From: Chloroflexota bacterium | GTDB taxonomy: Bacteria > Chloroflexota > Anaerolineae > Promineifilales > Promineifilaceae | Reading direction: 5' to 3' | DNA length: 64,000 bases | NCBI GenBank assembly: GCA_014584575.1 | Contig: JACTMP010000010.1 | Coordinates: 1 to 64,000 of the forward strand | In this document: one piece after another, positions 27,434-36,419 of the stretch | Layout: each line of letters begins with the position of its first letter | Position numbering within the stretch: position 1 is the stretch's first letter | Program-made: the position numbers and the translations under genes | The notes under the pieces: model-generated | Seen by the model: the letters and a program-made list of their open reading frames with translations, nothing else | Told to the model about the DNA's origin: nothing | The model's database searches: none

Positions 27434-29093
27434 CAGGTAGATAGATGAGTTCGTCCAGGGCGATGCCATCCGGCAGGGCAAAACCATCACCACTGCCAGG
27501 CCACAGCGGCGCTCCCGCGCGCACGGTGATGCTCTGGCTTAACTGCGTGCTGCCCTGAGTGACCGTGATGATGTAGACGCCCTGTTGGGTGCTGCCGCTG
27601 CTGATGATCTGGAAAGTGAAATTGCCGTTGCCATCGATATTGGCATTGCCGAGCGTCACGCCATTGGCCTGCACAACGGCCGTGCCACTTGCCGCCCAAT
27701 TTGCTCCCGTGAACACAAAATAGCTGCCGGGCGCACCCAGCGTGTGGTTCACGCTTAAAGTCGGCGGGCCAATATAATCATTCAAAAAAATGTCGGCTAC
27801 CTGGTTCGTGTCATTGGCGACCAGGTTGTTGGCCTCCGATGTATAGGCGACGTAACGGCCGTTGGCCGCCAGCGCCGCTTCTTTGCTGGCCGCGTTGCCG
27901 ATGATGCCCTCGGTGCTGATGCTGGCTAACAGCAGGGTGTTGGTGGCGCGGTCGCGGACGAACAATTTGCGCAGGTCAGGGCTGGTGCCGGGGCTGAGGG
28001 TGGTGGCAAAGGAGTCAAAGGCTACAAAACGGCCGTCGGCCGATACGGATGGTTCTTCACTCCAATTGTTCCCCTGTGCGCCGTCGGTGCCGATGCTGAT
28101 GATGTAGGTGCGATTGGTACCGGTGTTGCGCAGGAATACGTCGGCGTAGCCATTGTTGTCGTTGGTTACCAGATTGGTAGCCAGGGAGACAAAAACGATG
28201 TGTTCCCCGCCATTGGAAATATCTGGCAGCCAGCTTGTGCCATTAGCCTCGCCGCCGCCATCGGTGATGCTGACGCGGCTGGTGATGCCGGTGGATGTAT
28301 CGCGCAGGAAGATGTCGGCGGTGAAGTTGCCATCACCCGCCACCAGATTGCCGGCATCGGAGGTGAAGACGATACGCTGCCCATTGCCGTTGATAGCCGG
28401 GTTGCGGCTGTAATCGTTGCTCTGTGCGCCGTTGCTGTCTACGCTGATGCGTTCCATCATCAGTGCGAACCGGTCCCATCGGAAGATGTCATCTACCTGA
28501 TTGGTGTCGCCACCCACCAGATTGCTGGCGCTGGAGGCAAAAACGACGTAACGGCCGTCGCCCGATATGTCTGGGTCGCGGCTATCGCCATTGGCCGTGC
28601 CGTTGAGCACCACGCTCATCAGGCTGGTTTGCCCGGTCTGGCGGTCATGGGCAAATACATCGGCACGGCCGTTGGTATCCCCGTCTACCAGGTTGGAGGC
28701 CAGTGAGTAGAAGGTGATGACTTGCCCATTATCGGAGATGGCCGGGGCGAAACTGGGGCCATTGGCCTGCTCGCCGCCGGTGCGGACGCTGACCCGTTGC
28801 GTGTTGTTGGTGACACGATCATAAACGAAGATGTCACGCACATTGTTGGTATCGCCGCTGACCAGGTTGTTTGCATCTGAACTGAAGGCGATGTAACGGC
28901 CGTCGGCGGACACTGACGGGCGGGAACTTTCGCCGTTGCTCTGCCCGCCGCCGCTGCTGACGCTGGCGCGAATGGTAGGGCCGTGCGCTTCCACGGCTTC
29001 GATGGCGTCTGGGTTGGCGCTTACGGCCGTGCCCGACGCCAAAACCGCCCCTAACAGGCAAAACAAGATGGTGAATAAAGTCAAAATGCGCAT
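27420..29093 (-). CDS. Secreted TolB/WD40-like beta-propeller protein
   Basis: 557 residues. An N-terminal signal peptide (LTLFTILFCLLGAVLASGTAVSA) is followed by about seven repeats of roughly 55-60 residues of the form SxDGRYIAFxSxASNLVxGDTNxxxDIFxxDR (PD40-type blades, about residues 40-430). A C-terminal Ig-like region (about 440-540) ends in a short tail. Acting outside the membrane, it may bind ligands or partners; no catalytic site is visible. The DGRY blades often carry ACGGCCGT (7 copies in the gene). Confidence 0.82.
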   Translation of the reverse strand: MRILTLFTILFCLLGAVLASGTAVSANPDAIEAVEAHGPTIRASVSSGGGQSNGESSRPSVSADGRYIAFSSDANNLVSGDTNNVRDIFVYDRVTNNTQRVSVRTGGEQANGPSFAPAISDNGQVITFYSLASNLVDGDTNGRADVFAHDRQTGQTSLMSVVLNGTANGDSRDPDISGDGRYVVFASSASNLVGGDTNQVDDIFRWDRFALMMERISVDSNGAQSNDYSRNPAINGNGQRIVFTSDAGNLVAGDGNFTADIFLRDTSTGITSRVSITDGGGEANGTSWLPDISNGGEHIVFVSLATNLVTNDNNGYADVFLRNTGTNRTYIISIGTDGAQGNNWSEEPSVSADGRFVAFDSFATTLSPGTSPDLRKLFVRDRATNTLLLASISTEGIIGNAASKEAALAANGRYVAYTSEANNLVANDTNQVADIFLNDYIGPPTLSVNHTLGAPGSYFVFTGANWAASGTAVVQANGVTLGNANIDGNGNFTFQIISSGSTQQGVYIITVTQGSTQLSQSITVRAGAPLWPGSGDGFALPDGIALDELIYLPVIRR

Positions 29094-29183
29094 GTGGCTG
29101 TTCCTCCTTCAAATGAACATTGCCCGCATTGTACCACTCTCGGCCCATGTTTTCTGTATGGTCGGCTGACAATTGGGGTACGG

Positions 29184-29221
29184 CCCGGAGCGGCTCCGGG
29201 TTCGCCCGAAGCCGCTTCGGG
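29184..29221. repeat. Two adjacent 17-bp palindromes (CCCGRAGC...)
   Basis: CCCGGAGCGGCTCCGGG (29184-29200) and CCCGAAGCCGCTTCGGG (29205-29221) stand in tandem in the leader of the next gene. They belong to the same family as 6664-6680 and 47125-47141. Confidence 0.8.
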
Positions 29222-29290
29222 TTCGCCGTTTACTTTCTTGCCTGCCCACCAAATTGTCACTACAATCGCCGGGCAATGAAGGAATCACGA

Positions 29291-30499
29291 ATGGTGGCGA
29301 CACAATTACAGAAGCGGGACCCCTGGGCGTGGTCGGTGCTGCTGCGCGACCAGGTAACGGCGGATGTGGTGGTCACGGCCGTGTCCAGCAAACCACTGCG
29401 CTTTCCGTCGCGTCACGGCCGTGTCATCCGTTATCTGTTGGCGTTGGAAAACCATTCCGACCCCGTGACTGTCATTGGTAAACGCACCACACCGCTGGAA
29501 GTGCAGTTTTACCAACACCTGGCCCCCCAACTGCCACGTCTGGTCCCGCCCTGCTACTTCATCCACCCACCGGACGATACCGAAATTGGCTGGCTGGTGA
29601 TGGCCGATGTGCCCAACGACATTTCACCGGAGCGCTGGAGCCTGGAAGATGTGGAGAACATCATCACCCGGCTGGCCGATTGTCACGCCACATTTTGGGG
29701 GCAGGAAGAGACGTTAGAACGGGCCGGGATACCCCACTTTTTGGGTGGCGCGGCCTATAGCTGGGAAGAACTGCGCCAGGAACAGGCCATCTACTTTGAC
29801 CAGGGGCCGGCGGCTATGCTCTCCGACCATGCGCTGCACCATGCCGGGCAACTGGCGCCCGTACTGCTGAAGGCAGCTAACGGCGTAGCTGTGATGCGGG
29901 CATTGGGAGGCTGGCCTGGCATTTTGGGTGAAAGCCATCTGGCCGCTGCCGCCGATTTGCTGGATGACCCGGCGCCGATGCTGGAGCCGCTGCGCCTGCT
30001 GCCACCCACGCTGCTGCACGGTGCGCCCCATTCCTATCATTGGCAGCTCTCGCTGTTTGACGACGTGTATTTGCTGGACTGGCAAAAGGCGGCCATTGGG
30101 CCAGGCATTTGTGATCTGGTCAATTTCCTGGAGCAGTTTGAACTGCTTTACGCCGACGGGGATCGCTGCAACATGGGGGTACGGCCGTTTTGGCCGCTGT
30201 CTGAAGAGACGATGGTAGACAGCTACCTGATTGGAATGCGGGCACGGCTGGGGCCAACGTTCCAGGGGCGGGCGGTGCGGCAGGCCATGTCGGCGGCGCG
30301 CTGTTTGTATGTGCTGGTGAACTGGTTTGCTCTCTTTGCCGAATGGTTTGCGGAGATGCCCAATCCTTACGTCTGGCAAAAAATCAATGCCCTGCCGGAA
30401 AATGAACTCATCGGCAGCGCCCACGAACCGATTGCGCGCATACGGCCGTATCTACAGGGGGTGTACGGCCGTTTTCTACAAGCCTACCGCTCGTTGTAA
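29291..30499 (+). CDS. Aminoglycoside phosphotransferase/choline kinase-fold protein with altered catalytic loop
   Basis: 402 residues from ATG 29291, chosen because AAGGAA lies 7 bases upstream; ATG 29276 is an alternative. The protein-kinase-like phosphotransferase fold is suggested by VIGKRT (a possible ATP-binding Lys), EIGWLVMADVP and the catalytic-loop region LLHGAPHSYHWQL...VYLLDWQKAAIGPGICDL. The family consensus there is HGDxxxxN; this protein has His243-Gly-Ala245 and His250, so the catalytic Asp and the Mg-binding Asn are both replaced, while the later metal Asp263 (LDWQ) remains. It may be a pseudokinase or use a changed mechanism. Confidence 0.7.
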   Translation: MVATQLQKRDPWAWSVLLRDQVTADVVVTAVSSKPLRFPSRHGRVIRYLLALENHSDPVTVIGKRTTPLEVQFYQHLAPQLPRLVPPCYFIHPPDDTEIGWLVMADVPNDISPERWSLEDVENIITRLADCHATFWGQEETLERAGIPHFLGGAAYSWEELRQEQAIYFDQGPAAMLSDHALHHAGQLAPVLLKAANGVAVMRALGGWPGILGESHLAAAADLLDDPAPMLEPLRLLPPTLLHGAPHSYHWQLSLFDDVYLLDWQKAAIGPGICDLVNFLEQFELLYADGDRCNMGVRPFWPLSEETMVDSYLIGMRARLGPTFQGRAVRQAMSAARCLYVLVNWFALFAEWFAEMPNPYVWQKINALPENELIGSAHEPIARIRPYLQGVYGRFLQAYRSL

Positions 30500-30540
30500 A
30501 GCATGAAAATCCGCCAGGCGGTGGTGGAATTTCATGCTTT

Positions 30541-32550
30541 TCATTTCTTGCGACGCCGCTTTATCAGGTTTTGAAATCCGGCGAGTAACGACTCTGGCCC
30601 ATCAATACGCTTTTGCCATTGTTGGAGTTCCGGGTTGCCCTTATCCACGTGCCGCCACATATCCAGCCAGTTGCGGGCGACTTCAGGCCGGTTATCGGCC
30701 AGGGCAATTTCCATTTCGGCGCGGGCCAAAGCCATGAATTCACTGATGTGCAATTTTTGTCGCCGCAAGAGCGGGTCTAACAAATCCTTCGCTTCTTCAA
30801 TCCGACCCTCACGCGCCAGCATAACAGCCAGGTTGGCGCTGGCAAAGAAATAATCAGGGAAACGGGTATGGGTCTCTTCAACCAATGCCCGCGCTTCCTG
30901 GGGGCGCCCCTGCTGTTCATAGGCAGCGGCTAACTGGTTGTAGGCGCTGCGAAAATCAGGGGCGGCAGCGATGATTTCGTGCAGCAATGTTTCGGCCACC
31001 TCTGGTTCCCCGCGCATGAGTAAGTCGTAGGCGGTTTCATGTTTATCGAGAATCTTTGGGGGAATGCCGACAACTTCTTCTGGTTCATCGGTAATCTCAA
31101 AACCCATCATAAATAGTTCCTGCTGCTGCCCTTTAAGCCACATGAAAACATGTCTGTTCTCCGGCAGCAGTTCCGGGTGATTTTGGCTGATGTACTGCAT
31201 GGCTTCCATGCGCAGGTCATCGGCGCCGTGCTGGCTTTGCCCAAAGTCATACAGGATTTGCAGCAGTTCCGGGGTTTCGGCGGCGCGAATGAAATTCGAG
31301 ACAAATTCACGGGCAACCCGGTCGCCACGTTCTAGCATGTGGGGGAAGAGTTGGGGCAGGTACGGCCGTTCCGCCAACAACCTGTGCATTGCCTGTACTA
31401 TCTCATTATTATTCAAACGGGTGGCATGGCCCAAATGCTTTGCCAGGAGTTGCCCAAAATCCTGGGGAAACCAATAGCCAAAGGGCCAATACCAGGGTAC
31501 ATCCCGCTCCTCTATCGGCCGTCGTTTTTCTACCAGACACGCCTGAGCCATGTCAAAGTTAGGGAACTGCTTCACTGCCTGCCGCCACAAGGACCAGGCG
31601 CTTTTTTCATCCCCCAGTCGGTAAGCGGCTGTGGCCGCCAGATGCAAAAGCAGCGGATTATCCTCCACGCCGTTGGCTTTGGCCCGTTCATAGGCGGCCC
31701 ACACATTGGCATCGTCGCCCAGGTAGGAGAAGGCTTCGGCCTGTTTGGTCACCAGATCGGGGTTATCGCTGGTGGCTTGCTGTAACCGTGACGCATAAAC
31801 CTGCGCCTGGTCGAATTGGGCTGTTAAAAAGCAGAAACGTACCAGGTTGCCCAGGGCATGGAAATTATCCGGGTCCTGGTCAATCACTTTTTGGGCTGTG
31901 GCAATGGCCTGAGCCACATTCCCTTCGGTGAAGTAAGCCAGACTCAGGTTGTTGAGGACAGGCTTTACGTCTGGCATTTTTGCCAGAAACGTGATGGCGG
32001 CGTGTATAGCTTCCGCCGCGCGCCCTGATTCGGTCAGGAAACGAACCCGGTCATGGAGTACCCTGAGTTCCATTTTTTCCTCTGGCGTATACGGGCTGTC
32101 GCCCATTGTTTCTTCAATTTCCCGCCACAGGACGGGTTCAACGGTTTCCTTAAAGGCGATGATTTTATTGATGTGTTCGTAATGGGGATGGCGGGTTATC
32201 AATTCCTGGGCGTATTGCCAGGCAATGGCCCCGTAATTTAAGTGCGTGTGGGCAAAGATCAGATTATTCAACGTCTCGGCCCGATCCTGACCGCGTTCCA
32301 GCGGCAGCAATTGCTCCGCCGTCAGGGCAAATAGCTGCCAATCCTGCGTTTCCCCGGTCACTTCGAGCAAGGCATACAGCACGGGGACGCTGCGTGGATA
32401 TTGGCGAGAGAGTTTGAGCAACCGGTCTTGAGCCACCTCCGCCTCGCCGTTTTCAAACAGTTCCATGGCGGCAGCCACTTCGCGCATGGCGCTGGGGACT
32501 GGCCGTTTTCGGGCTGGTTGGGCTTTTTTTTGTTTCCTGCGTTTCGACAT
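30541..32550 (-). CDS. Large TPR-repeat protein
   Basis: 669 residues from ATG 32550 (AGTAGGA upstream); the frame extends 12 codons further without a better start. A Lys/Arg-rich N-terminus (MSKRRKQKKAQPARKRP) precedes tetratricopeptide units at about 25-320 and again at about 515-640 (DLLMRGEPEVAETLLHEIIAAAPDFRSAYNQLAAAYEQQG). Between them lies a non-TPR segment with LLAKHLGHATRLNNNEIVQAMH. A scaffold role is likely; the partner is unknown. Single gene in opposite orientation to its left neighbour. Confidence 0.72.
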   Translation of the reverse strand: MSKRRKQKKAQPARKRPVPSAMREVAAAMELFENGEAEVAQDRLLKLSRQYPRSVPVLYALLEVTGETQDWQLFALTAEQLLPLERGQDRAETLNNLIFAHTHLNYGAIAWQYAQELITRHPHYEHINKIIAFKETVEPVLWREIEETMGDSPYTPEEKMELRVLHDRVRFLTESGRAAEAIHAAITFLAKMPDVKPVLNNLSLAYFTEGNVAQAIATAQKVIDQDPDNFHALGNLVRFCFLTAQFDQAQVYASRLQQATSDNPDLVTKQAEAFSYLGDDANVWAAYERAKANGVEDNPLLLHLAATAAYRLGDEKSAWSLWRQAVKQFPNFDMAQACLVEKRRPIEERDVPWYWPFGYWFPQDFGQLLAKHLGHATRLNNNEIVQAMHRLLAERPYLPQLFPHMLERGDRVAREFVSNFIRAAETPELLQILYDFGQSQHGADDLRMEAMQYISQNHPELLPENRHVFMWLKGQQQELFMMGFEITDEPEEVVGIPPKILDKHETAYDLLMRGEPEVAETLLHEIIAAAPDFRSAYNQLAAAYEQQGRPQEARALVEETHTRFPDYFFASANLAVMLAREGRIEEAKDLLDPLLRRQKLHISEFMALARAEMEIALADNRPEVARNWLDMWRHVDKGNPELQQWQKRIDGPESLLAGFQNLIKRRRKK

Positions 32551-32614
32551 AATCCTACTCTGAAGCTGGCGCCATCCACCAGCCACTAACCCTCGTTTTT
32601 TATTAAAGCTGGCC

Positions 32615-32709
32615 GTAGGCGTTCAGTCCCTCAGGAGACCTGACAGGTTTTTGGCCTGCAAAGTTTCAAGTCGAACTGATAAAAAAACCTGTCAGGTCTG
32701 AACGGTTAC
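32615..32709 (+). repeat. ~95-bp dispersed repeat, copy 3
   Basis: Same orientation and ends as copy 1 (GTAGGCGTTCAGTCCCTC ... CTGAACGGTTAC). Its final GTTAC gives the TAA stop of the zinc-protein gene on the minus strand, exactly as copy 1 does for the GNAT gene. Confidence 0.85.
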
Positions 32710-34517
32710 AGCCGGTCAAAGGCGGCGCGGGCTTCGGCCAACGCTGCTTCGTTTTTCCACAGGCCGAATAGTTCAAACCGGCCCACGCCATACGGCTGCC
32801 CGTTCAGCGAAGAGAGGCGATTATAATGGATTTTGGCGGGCGGCAGGTAATACTCTTCGGCGAAGGCGGCCAGTTCGTCCCGCATTTGCTTTTCGATGAA
32901 GCGGACTTCAAACGGCCGTAATATCATGCCATCTGCCCGGCAGGTCGGCCCCTTTTCGCAGGTGCAATTGCGCAAAATTCCCCCTTCTTCCGGGATCAGT
33001 TCCCAGACGCGGGTGGCAATTTCTCGGTCTCGTTTGCCCAGCAGGTAAGCGGCCATCGCGTTTTGATGCAATATCACTTCCATGCGCACCGGCTTGGGCG
33101 TACCCTTAGGCGGCAGCGGTTTGGGCGCCGGTTTTGTTTTGGGCGTTGTTTTGGCCGGTGGGGTTTTGCCTTTGGGGGGAGCGGGCGGGGATGGCGGGGG
33201 CTTGGCGACCGGGGGTGGGGGGGCAGGCGTGGCTGCGGCGGGTACGGTCAGGTCGGCGGGACGGCCGTCGTTGGCATGGCACAATTCCCGGTGCGCCTGG
33301 CAGGTATGGCGGCCGCAGATGGGGCAGGTCATCTGGCTGTGGCGGCACAAAGGCTGGCGGCAGACAGCACATTCATCTACTTCGTGGGCGCAGTCGCCGC
33401 AGAAGACTCGTTTACAATCAATACAGGCGGGGGCCAGGCATTCCTCGTGGGTCAGGTGCCCATTGTGGCACAGGTACAGCCGGTGGCCGGGCTGCCCGCA
33501 CACCTGGCAGTGCAGCGGTTCTAGCTGGCGCAGCAGCGGGTCATAGACGGCATAAACGCTGATGCGGGTACTGCGGTTGGCAATCTCTACCGGCTGGATG
33601 ATCTTGGGCTGCTGGACGACCAGCAAGTTGAGCAGGGTCAGGTTGATCTGCACCCGGTACCGTTCGGCCAGGTCAGCCAGTTTGTGGCGGCGTTCGGTTT
33701 GCACGGCCGTTAATTTATCCTGCAAACCGGGCTGGCGGTCGGCGGAAGCGGTTTGCAGGCGGGCGCGTAAATCTTTTTCCAGGGAATTGTAATAATCGGT
33801 CAGGCGGGCTTCGTCGAGCAGGTGGAAGCGGGAGACGCGCTTTTGCAGCGCGGCCAGGTCTGCCTGCATTTCCTGTAAGACGGCCGTTTGCGCCCGCTCT
33901 AACAATGCCTGCAAGGTGGGTTCGGCCAACGGCGCTTTCAGGGGTGGGCCGCCTTTGGGCTGCCAGCGCAGGGGAGCGGCGGGCAGGGAGGCGAGGGTGA
34001 CGTCAGGGGCGACGGCCGTGGCCCGGCTCTCAATTAACCCGGCATTGGCTACCCGGCTGCCGGTGTGCGCGTCCATCAAAACGGAGACCAATCGCTCCTG
34101 CTTCTCGTCGCTGAGAATGGCGGCTTTGAAGTTGAAGCGAATGTAGGTGTGGCTTACGCGGCTGCTGGTGGCGCGTTTTTGCGGTTGGGCACGGCCGTTC
34201 AAAACCACCCAGCTTTTGACGGCCAGTTCATCAATACCACTTTTGTCCAGGCGCAGGTCGTTGATGTAGAGGCGGGTAGAGGCGGTACGGCCGTGTGCTT
34301 CCTGCACCATCTGTTCCACCAATGGATGGTTGTAGCCCAGATGAATGGCTTCCTCCCGTTCCGTTTCGGCAAAGGTAAGCTGCAAAAAAGCGGGTATGCG
34401 CCAGCGTCTGGCCACCGCTTCTGGCAGCAACATCTCATACACGCCATAAGCCGGCGGTTCTACCAGCCCGCCAGCCTCCTGCACATAATCCAAAACAAAC
34501 TGCTCTAAATCGCTCAT
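32706..34517 (-). CDS. Multi-cysteine zinc-binding protein coupled to SNF2 helicase
   Basis: 603 residues, no full-length family recognised. Residues 1-200 form a globular domain. About 200-310 is a predicted coiled coil (Leu/Arg/Glu-rich). About 336-420 is a dense Cys/His cluster with five or more CxxC units (CQVCGQ, CIDCKRVFCGDC, CAVCRQPLC, CPICGRHTC), likely three or four zinc ribbons or a RING/B-box-like array. A Pro/Lys-rich linker (about 425-480) and a C-terminal domain with a further CTCEKGPTC motif follow. Its ATG overlaps the helicase stop (ATGA), so the two are translated together. A role in recognising DNA or partner proteins for the helicase is inference. Confidence 0.7.
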   Translation of the reverse strand: MSDLEQFVLDYVQEAGGLVEPPAYGVYEMLLPEAVARRWRIPAFLQLTFAETEREEAIHLGYNHPLVEQMVQEAHGRTASTRLYINDLRLDKSGIDELAVKSWVVLNGRAQPQKRATSSRVSHTYIRFNFKAAILSDEKQERLVSVLMDAHTGSRVANAGLIESRATAVAPDVTLASLPAAPLRWQPKGGPPLKAPLAEPTLQALLERAQTAVLQEMQADLAALQKRVSRFHLLDEARLTDYYNSLEKDLRARLQTASADRQPGLQDKLTAVQTERRHKLADLAERYRVQINLTLLNLLVVQQPKIIQPVEIANRSTRISVYAVYDPLLRQLEPLHCQVCGQPGHRLYLCHNGHLTHEECLAPACIDCKRVFCGDCAHEVDECAVCRQPLCRHSQMTCPICGRHTCQAHRELCHANDGRPADLTVPAAATPAPPPPVAKPPPSPPAPPKGKTPPAKTTPKTKPAPKPLPPKGTPKPVRMEVILHQNAMAAYLLGKRDREIATRVWELIPEEGGILRNCTCEKGPTCRADGMILRPFEVRFIEKQMRDELAAFAEEYYLPPAKIHYNRLSSLNGQPYGVGRFELFGLWKNEAALAEARAAFDRL

Positions 34518-36265
34518 GCTGTAAAATCTTCGCCAAACAGAGTATCATCGAACGCCTGCACACGGCGCATGGTATCGCGGGCCGCCAGCAGCCGGTCGCC
34601 TAATTCATTCATACTGCTTTCCAAAACGGCGTTGTCGGCGCTGTTGAACCATACTTCCAACAACATCTCTTCAAAATCCTGCTCCTGGGTCAGGTAGCCC
34701 AGGATCATCTCCATCTCGCCGATCACCAGTTCAAACATATTCAACTTGCGGTCGAGGATGTGCAGCAGGTAATCTTCGATGGTGCCTTCGGCGGAGAGGT
34801 TGAAAATCTCTACCTGTTTGTTTTGCCCCACCCGATGAATACGGCCGACGCGCTGTTCGATGCGCTGAGGGTTCCAGGGCAGATCAAAGTTGACCATGAT
34901 GTGGCAAAACTGCAAATTGCGCCCTTCCCCGGCGGCTTCGGTGGAAAGTAGCACCCTGCCCTCGGTTTCAAAGCGGCGAATGGCTTCATCTTTCTGGGCA
35001 GTGGTGAGGCCGCCGTGATAGGGGATGAAGGCGATGCCCTCAGCGGTAAGCCGTTCGGCCAGCGCCTCTAAGGTGGCCTGGAAATGGGTGAAAATCAGCA
35101 CCTTCTCCTGCCCGGCGCTGTGCAGGATTTTGAGTAAGGCGTCGGCTTTGGCCCAATCGGTAACGGCCGTAGCCGCATTGGCCAGGGTGAGCAGGTGGTC
35201 TTTGTGGCTTTTCCAGGCGGGTTGGACGGCCAGTTTGTGCAGGGTGCGGGCTACGGCCGTGGCGCTGCTGCCGATCTCGCGCTGCAAAATACCCAACGTG
35301 AGTTTACGGGCGCCGCCGTCTCGGCCGGCCTGTAATGCCTGGCGCACAAAGCGGCTGACCGCCTCATACAGCGCCTTCTCCGGCGGCGACAGCGCCAGCC
35401 GCACCGTGTGCGCCCGGCGCGGCGGCAATTTCACGTTCACCTGCCCCCGGCTGTGGCGTATCATCACATCGGCCATCAACTCCCGCAGCAGCCCACGATT
35501 TTTAGGCGAATGGGGATCCCCTTTGACCACAAATTGCTGGCGGAACTCTTGCGGCGTTTTCAACTGCCCCGGCTTAAGGATGGTGATCAGGTTATATAGC
35601 TCTTCCAGCCGGTTCTCCACCGGTGTGGCCGTGAGCATGAGGATAAACCGTTTTTGCAGGGCGTTGACAAACTTCCAGGTGACGCTGCTGCGGTTTTTCA
35701 GGTGGTGGGCTTCGTCTATAACCACCAGGTCATAGGTGAGGTCGGTGATGATTTCACGGGCGCCGGGCAGCCGGGCTGCGGCAATAGAAGCAATAACGCG
35801 GGGGAATGTCACCCAGGCTTCTTCGCCGGCGGCGCGAAAAGCGTCGTCGCTGTTGGTGACAAAATCATTCAGGCCAAATTTCTGCGCCAGTTCTTCGCGC
35901 CACTGCTGCACCAGCCCCGGCGGGGTAAGGATGAGGATGCGTTCGGCCATCTGGCGCAGGCGGTATTCTTTGATGACCAGGCCGGCCTCAATTGTTTTGC
36001 CCAGACCCACCTCGTCACACAACATGCCGCGGCCGCGAAAGCGGCGCAGGGCGGCCTGGGCCGCCTTAATCTGGTAAGGAAAGGGGTCAAAATGCAGGTG
36101 ATCCAGGCAGATGAGTTCGTCAAAACCGCCGATGAGCAGCATATGGGCGGCAGCCAGTTGCAGCCGGTAAGCCTGGGGAGGGAGGAACTGTTGGTGGGCG
36201 ACGGCCGTGAGAATCGTCTCTGCGCCCGGTTGTAGTTGCACAAGGGGGTTACTGCTTGTAGTCAT
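34514..36265 (-). CDS. SNF2-family helicase/ATPase (HepA-like)
   Basis: 583 residues. The SNF2 motor is complete: motif I DEVGLGKT (84-91), Ia LILTPPGLVQQW, II DEAH (184-187), III LTATPVENRLEELYNL, V STEAAGEGRNLQ, VI QRIEQRVGRIHRVGQ (about 465-480). It lacks extra domains, so it is near the minimal motor length. It would translocate on duplex DNA, possibly to displace RNA polymerase or other proteins as HepA/RapA does. First gene of a two-gene operon with the zinc protein. SNF2 proteins also occur in defence systems (for example DISARM), but no methylase or other defence genes are adjacent. Confidence 0.88.
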   Translation of the reverse strand: MTTSSNPLVQLQPGAETILTAVAHQQFLPPQAYRLQLAAAHMLLIGGFDELICLDHLHFDPFPYQIKAAQAALRRFRGRGMLCDEVGLGKTIEAGLVIKEYRLRQMAERILILTPPGLVQQWREELAQKFGLNDFVTNSDDAFRAAGEEAWVTFPRVIASIAAARLPGAREIITDLTYDLVVIDEAHHLKNRSSVTWKFVNALQKRFILMLTATPVENRLEELYNLITILKPGQLKTPQEFRQQFVVKGDPHSPKNRGLLRELMADVMIRHSRGQVNVKLPPRRAHTVRLALSPPEKALYEAVSRFVRQALQAGRDGGARKLTLGILQREIGSSATAVARTLHKLAVQPAWKSHKDHLLTLANAATAVTDWAKADALLKILHSAGQEKVLIFTHFQATLEALAERLTAEGIAFIPYHGGLTTAQKDEAIRRFETEGRVLLSTEAAGEGRNLQFCHIMVNFDLPWNPQRIEQRVGRIHRVGQNKQVEIFNLSAEGTIEDYLLHILDRKLNMFELVIGEMEMILGYLTQEQDFEEMLLEVWFNSADNAVLESSMNELGDRLLAARDTMRRVQAFDDTLFGEDFTA

Positions 36266-36386
36266 AGGGTCGTATTATAGCCTGTTCAACAAAATACCGG
36301 GGAATTTAGGGGCCTGGCGTCACAGTTTTCTGAATGAAGGTCATGTTGTTCATTGATGGTGCGCTTCTATAAAATAAGCGCGCAAG

Positions 36387-36392
36387 TATAAT
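36387..36392 (+). promoter_or_regulatory. Candidate -10 element TATAAT
   Basis: A perfect TATAAT, 27 bases upstream of the ATG at 36420; no good -35 hexamer is seen at 16-18 bp. Transcription from here would give a leader of about 20 nt. The leader contains a four-codon frame ATG-GAA-AAG-TAA (36409-36420) whose stop overlaps the hydrolase ATG. Confidence 0.4.
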
Positions 36393-36419
36393 AGCTTAAG
36401 AAATCAGGATGGAAAAGTA

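Noticed and set aside
34514..36265. Complete DISARM or similar defence island around the SNF2 gene
   Set aside because: No methyltransferase, PLD or DUF1998-type genes are adjacent; only the zinc protein is coupled.
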